Shown here piece after piece: positions 21,893 to 25,571 of a stretch of DNA of 25,571 nt. Location of the stretch: contig JBCCFD010000057.1 in the NCBI GenBank assembly GCA_039029915.1, forward strand, positions 1 through 25,571. Reading direction: 5' to 3'. Position numbers and translations under genes: made by a program. The DNA comes from QQUD01 sp039029915. Lineage in GTDB: Bacteria; Chloroflexota; Anaerolineae; Promineifilales; Promineifilaceae. The notes under the pieces were generated by a model. The model was not told the origin of the DNA, made no database searches, and saw only the letters and a program-made list of their open reading frames with translations. Positions within the stretch are counted from its first letter, which is position 1. The number at the start of each line of letters is the position of its first letter.

Positions 21893-24800
21893 ATGAAATC
21901 TGTTCCAAATAAGAAAACCCAACGTTCTAAACTACGTCGCAAAAACATAGCGCGAAGAAGTTATCTACTATTAGCTTCTTTGGGCTTGCTGACATTAATG
22001 TTGTGGCCGTCGTTGGTAACGGCCGTTCCCCTTACCGATCAGCATCAATTCGACCGCGTTTGGGCGTTGGCGAGAGACATTGGCCAATACGACTTTAATG
22101 TTCGTTCATTACAAACGAATAACCCCACACCTCGAATCGAGAATGTGGGGCGTAGTCCTGAAACGACGTTAATGACGGCCGACGGGTCTGTAGATAGGCC
22201 CACTGATGAAATGTCTCTTAATTTGTGGACAGATGGCAATGCGATTCAGTTAAGAATTCAAGAGGGAGTTTCATACGGCCGTACCGGCGTCGATGATGCA
22301 TGGATCGAGCTTGATGAAGCCACGCTTCTTTTCGCGCCCGGAAACGATTTAACAGGGTTTGCTTATGCGGCCGTTAATGTTGAAGAAGTTGAGAATTGGC
22401 GCAATGATTCTGAACTAGATACGGTAACGGCCGTTCGCGTGATGGATGCCGCTACCATGTTTACATTTGAAATCAGCGGGCCTCGCTTTGCCGAATATAT
22501 GCGCCGTCAAAATGAAGCCCAAATGCATCAAAGCGGTGAGCTGCAGCCAAATCTCGAGCTGCAACAGCTTGACCACCTCGTCGATATGACAGGCCAAGGC
22601 CAGCTTTGGGTCTCTGCTGATGGGTTGCCCCTCTATCAAATCATCAACGTTGAATTCCCCGCTGAGTCAGGTGCTCTTGAGCAAGTTGAAGCAGAGATGG
22701 TTACTGAATTCAGCAATTGGAAAAATTCGATTGTTGATAACAGCTTATTTTGGATGATCCCTCGAATCGTTGAAAATCCCTCAATCCTAGCTGACGATCC
22801 CATCTCTCTACTCCCCAATGTGCAAGCCATTACGCCCCAAGCCTTTGAAACGTTTGGCATTCAAGTTGGCTTATTTTTGATCGGTGCCGCTTTAATCGTG
22901 GCGATGTTTGTTTATCGTGAATCGCCAAAGATGTATTCAACGATTTCACTGGTGATGATCTTGTCAATGGTTTTTGCCCCTCTATTTCAGGCGAATCAGG
23001 CGCACGCCTATAGTCATGAACGAGGTGAACAAATTGCACACCAAAATGCAAACCAGATCCAACAAGAGGAGATTGAACAATTAGGATCAGACGAACGTGA
23101 TTTTAATCCATCAATCGATCCGCTTAATGCGCCAGCAGATTTGGGTGAAGCTGTCTTGGATTCTGCTCGCCCTGAAACCATTTTGGCTCAAGATAATAGC
23201 GATTTGCTTGTTCAAAACGAAATTGAGCTAGCTACGGTTGCCTTAAACACCTGTGATTTTACCGACAATGATGGTGACTGCGACGGTGATGGCTTAACCA
23301 ACGGTGTTGAACTATTCCGCTTAGGCACCGATCCAGAAGATATTGACTCTGACGGAGATCTACTCAGTGATTTAGCTGAGGTACAGGGGTTTAACAATGG
23401 GAATCAATGGTATCTAAACCCTCTTGATTATGACACGAACGGGGACGGTTTACCTGATTCATATGAGTGTCCTGAACGAGTCGATGTTGCCACAGACGGT
23501 ACATTTACAGGCGTCGATGTTTCAACAAATCTCTGTCGCGATAGCGATGGAGACGGAGCACCTGATGCCTTTGATTTTGATAATGATGGGGATGGTGTCC
23601 CTGATAAAGCCGATCTTTCTCCAACCTATGTTGGCGATATTGAGTCAACAGCCCTCGAAAATATCCAAATAAACGTTGCTGGGGTCTCACCGGGTGCTAC
23701 CGTTATCGTTGAGTATCAAATCCGGCCTGATAACCCCGATCATTTATGGCACACCAATAATTCCTTTGAGTGGCCCGTTGATAAAGAGGGTCAAATTACC
23801 AAAGTCCAAAATCGGGACATTGTGTTAACCCCAATGTTGGAAATCAGAATCCCTAATCCGGAAGATAACGATAGCAATATTGTGGGGAGCCTCCCGATTC
23901 TTTCTAGTTTAGAGTATGGAAATATTGCAGATAGTGACCTTATTGATACCTGGATTGATAACGAAACCTTAGATGATTATGGTATCAGCGTTAGTCAGGA
24001 CCCTGATTCAAAAGAACTTGTGGCCTATGTGCCACTGGTGGAGGTAACTGATCAAGTCGGAGATACACCGGTCGCGTGGAGTGCTCAAATGGTGTATCGG
24101 CCTGAGGTTGCCTCATGGGGCCTAAACCACACGTCACGGGTGGTTTGGTTTGTTTCTGGTATTACCGATCGCTGTACCAATATCCCAACCAGCGCGGATA
24201 TTGCCACTTTTTGTGCGGATGATGACAATTGGTCGGCTGGTTCGGAGCAAATTTTCCACATTTATGATGATGAAATGATGGTAACTGGCATGACAGTTAA
24301 CCAATACGATAGCGTAAAAACGGCCGTTGTTGCGCAAACGGATGCTCTTACCGCAGCCTACGAACAAGACCTTTGGCGGCTTGTCAATGGTTTAAATCAA
24401 TCCTTCAGTCAAGGTAAAGTCATTGACAATGGGCAGGGTACGTTCGATTTATCAGACCGGTTTGATATTGAAGAAATTAAAAACCGCTTTGATAACGATG
24501 GTGCAAATCCATTTGGAAACGGTGCGCCTGAACTTTGGGGGATCAATAACGGTCAATTGGCTGTTTTGTTCGATTCTTCATCAACTGATCTAGTTGATGG
24601 CATTGAATTTATTATCGAAACACAGGTGCCTCAACTGCTTGATGATACATTTGGCACAAATCCAAACCTCTCAGCAAATGATGTCGTTAACGTTTTGACA
24701 ATTCGTGAAGAAAGTTCTGCCTCAACCCTCTTAGAAGAAGCAGGTGCCGTTTCTGTTTCTACATCAGCTAGCACAGCAACGCTTTCGTTCGACTTCACGA

Positions 24801-25571
24801 ACCAACTTGCTTCTGTTAATGGAACAATCAAATGGAGCCCCTATGAGTACAATGGCGCCAACTGGGATGAGCTTGATGTGATCGATTACTTTTTCGATTC
24901 CTTAAAGCCACAATTGGCAAGCCAGCTTACAACAGCAGACATTACTGCCATTATTGGCAGTGAGGACACAATCAATAATGAAACGGCAGCTAGAGAAGGT
25001 GTTTTGACGCTTGCTAAGAACTTCTATTTAGGCGTTTATCAAGGCATTGGGACAACCGTTGAGTTGGGTGGCAAATTGGCGGTAGACACCAGTAGCACCG
25101 AGCCAACCGATTATTTAGTTGATGATGCTTCCTTAGATTTAGGCACGACAGTACAAACCTTTGCCTTTATGGCTGGTGATGTTATTGCTCTTTATCATGA
25201 ATTCATGGAGGACGAGGCTTTCCTTCAGGTCAATGATTTTGAAGCTGGTCCTGTTGTTGGCCTGCTTACAGAAGTTGAAATTTTAGAAACATTTGGTGAA
25301 GTGACGCTTTCAGCCCAAGGTGACTTTATTGTCTCCAGCATTGAAGGGGCTGAATCTGGCTTGAAATACCTAGGTGCTGAGTTCCGCAAAAAAATCCTCA
25401 AAATTGATGGTTTAGAGCGTAAGAAATGGCATGGTCGAGCGAAAAATGCGGCGACGGGACTTGGTGTTTTTGCTGGTGTTATTGAGTTGGCGGGTCCTTC
25501 TCTTGGCATGAATGAGCGTGAAATTACGATCACGACCCTATCCCTTAGCGCTGGCGCAGAGGCATTAGCAA
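21893..25571 (+). CDS. giant exported calcium-binding (TSP3-like) protein, 3' end outside window
   Basis: The frame is open for 1226 codons from ATG 21893 to the right edge without a stop. A basic N-terminus (KKTQRSKLRRKNIARR) and hydrophobic core (about 23-41), ending near VTAVP, form a long signal peptide. Residues 45-320 are a soluble domain of unknown family ending with a GQGQLWVSADGLPLY strand pattern. Then come a transmembrane helix (323-341) and a second hydrophobic stretch (349-367) that ends NQAHA-YS like a second signal peptide cleavage site. Residues 455-575 carry Asp-rich DxDxDG repeats of the thrombospondin type 3 / calcium-binding kind (DNDGDCDGDG, DSDGD, DTNGDG, DSDGDG, DNDGDG). 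From 580 the sequence is beta-rich, then mixed, and is Ala/Gly-rich near the edge. It is probably surface-attached and calcium-stabilised. The C-terminal function cannot be seen. Confidence 0.85.
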   Translation, partial: MKSVPNKKTQRSKLRRKNIARRSYLLLASLGLLTLMLWPSLVTAVPLTDQHQFDRVWALARDIGQYDFNVRSLQTNNPTPRIENVGRSPETTLMTADGSVDRPTDEMSLNLWTDGNAIQLRIQEGVSYGRTGVDDAWIELDEATLLFAPGNDLTGFAYAAVNVEEVENWRNDSELDTVTAVRVMDAATMFTFEISGPRFAEYMRRQNEAQMHQSGELQPNLELQQLDHLVDMTGQGQLWVSADGLPLYQIINVEFPAESGALEQVEAEMVTEFSNWKNSIVDNSLFWMIPRIVENPSILADDPISLLPNVQAITPQAFETFGIQVGLFLIGAALIVAMFVYRESPKMYSTISLVMILSMVFAPLFQANQAHAYSHERGEQIAHQNANQIQQEEIEQLGSDERDFNPSIDPLNAPADLGEAVLDSARPETILAQDNSDLLVQNEIELATVALNTCDFTDNDGDCDGDGLTNGVELFRLGTDPEDIDSDGDLLSDLAEVQGFNNGNQWYLNPLDYDTNGDGLPDSYECPERVDVATDGTFTGVDVSTNLCRDSDGDGAPDAFDFDNDGDGVPDKADLSPTYVGDIESTALENIQINVAGVSPGATVIVEYQIRPDNPDHLWHTNNSFEWPVDKEGQITKVQNRDIVLTPMLEIRIPNPEDNDSNIVGSLPILSSLEYGNIADSDLIDTWIDNETLDDYGISVSQDPDSKELVAYVPLVEVTDQVGDTPVAWSAQMVYRPEVASWGLNHTSRVVWFVSGITDRCTNIPTSADIATFCADDDNWSAGSEQIFHIYDDEMMVTGMTVNQYDSVKTAVVAQTDALTAAYEQDLWRLVNGLNQSFSQGKVIDNGQGTFDLSDRFDIEEIKNRFDNDGANPFGNGAPELWGINNGQLAVLFDSSSTDLVDGIEFIIETQVPQLLDDTFGTNPNLSANDVVNVLTIREESSASTLLEEAGAVSVSTSASTATLSFDFTNQLASVNGTIKWSPYEYNGANWDELDVIDYFFDSLKPQLASQLTTADITAIIGSEDTINNETAAREGVLTLAKNFYLGVYQGIGTTVELGGKLAVDTSSTEPTDYLVDDASLDLGTTVQTFAFMAGDVIALYHEFMEDEAFLQVNDFEAGPVVGLLTEVEILETFGEVTLSAQGDFIVSSIEGAESGLKYLGAEFRKKILKIDGLERKKWHGRAKNAATGLGVFAGVIELAGPSLGMNEREITITTLSLSAGAEALA

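Larger units (their letters stand above)
115..24328. repeat. highly iterated palindrome AACGGCCGTT (16 exact copies)
   Basis: Exact copies start at 115, 983, 2143, 3109, 8318, 11087, 12693, 13695, 14104, 15761, 15971, 17164, 18109, 22018, 22426 and 24319. The 8-bp core ACGGCCGT occurs in at least nine further places (5875, 7013, 7127, 10642, 13789, 17856, 19754, 20933, 22275). With equal base frequencies about 0.02 exact 10-mers would be expected in this length. Fourteen of the 16 lie in genes, twelve of them read as Thr-Ala-Val and two as Asn-Gly-Arg; two are intergenic (983 and 3109). Copies are spread over both strands and across unrelated genes, so this is a genome-wide signature and not a local repeat. 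Confidence 0.95.

Noticed and set aside
23424..23672. A separate short plus-strand frame within the giant gene
   Set aside because: It is in a different frame from the long continuous exported protein and overlaps its calcium-repeat region, where Asp-rich codons open alternative frames by composition.
115..24328. AACGGCCGTT copies as CRISPR repeats, attachment sites or transposon ends
   Set aside because: The spacing is irregular (about 0.1-5 kb), most copies are inside intact genes in a fixed reading frame, and there are no spacers, cas genes or transposases.

Overview
The window looks like chromosomal DNA of a free-living bacterium with moderate GC. I lean towards Chloroflexota (Anaerolineae-like), with a filamentous cyanobacterium-like lineage as the alternative. 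The reasons are the very long multidomain STAND/TPR signalling proteins, the hybrid histidine kinase with its short C-terminal helical tail, the ECF42-type sigma factor, and the URO-D/GcvT gene pair. I see no rRNA, tRNA, CRISPR array, insertion sequence or phage gene. A striking genome-style signature is the palindrome AACGGCCGTT, which occurs exactly 16 times and resembles a highly iterated palindrome.

Layout from left to right. (1) 1-3716, plus strand: the end of an LCM/PPM-family SAM methyltransferase, a signal-peptide membrane protein of unknown function translationally coupled to a nitrilase-superfamily enzyme with a membrane tail, and an XRE-type regulator fused to a 2TM membrane domain, closed by a strong terminator. 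(2) 3814-6921, minus strand: an iclR, URO-D-like, GcvT-like operon, probably a regulated methyl-transfer or demethylation pathway. (3) 7184-9630, plus strand: a YCII (DGPF) protein, an ECF42 sigma factor and an SRPBCC protein. The YCII and SRPBCC genes share a nearly identical TGTCGA-N17-CGTC promoter, so the sigma factor probably controls both. (4) 9915-18013, plus strand: a tight four-gene signalling operon encoding a GAF hybrid histidine kinase, a Ser/Thr kinase-AAA-TPR giant, a response regulator with a LuxR HTH and an apparently dead histidine-kinase dimerisation segment, and a PLP-dependent decarboxylase. (5) 18055-21216, minus strand: a SARP/AfsR-type regulator (winged helix, BTAD, NB-ARC, TPR). 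Upstream and divergent from it is a small 67-aa gene whose promoter carries 11-bp-period direct repeats of the kind SARP proteins bind. (6) 21893 to the right edge: the first 1226 codons of a very large exported calcium-binding (thrombospondin type 3-like) protein with two internal hydrophobic segments. It has no stop codon in the window, so it is easily missed if only closed reading frames are considered.

Overall this is a regulation-rich accessory region. At least seven genes are regulators or signal transducers (2TM-XRE, IclR, ECF42, hybrid kinase, Ser/Thr kinase, response regulator, SARP). The features most worth following are the iterated palindrome, the ECF42 promoter pair, the SARP-like repeats, the mixed His/Ser-Thr kinase operon with an embedded decarboxylase, and the unfinished giant surface protein.
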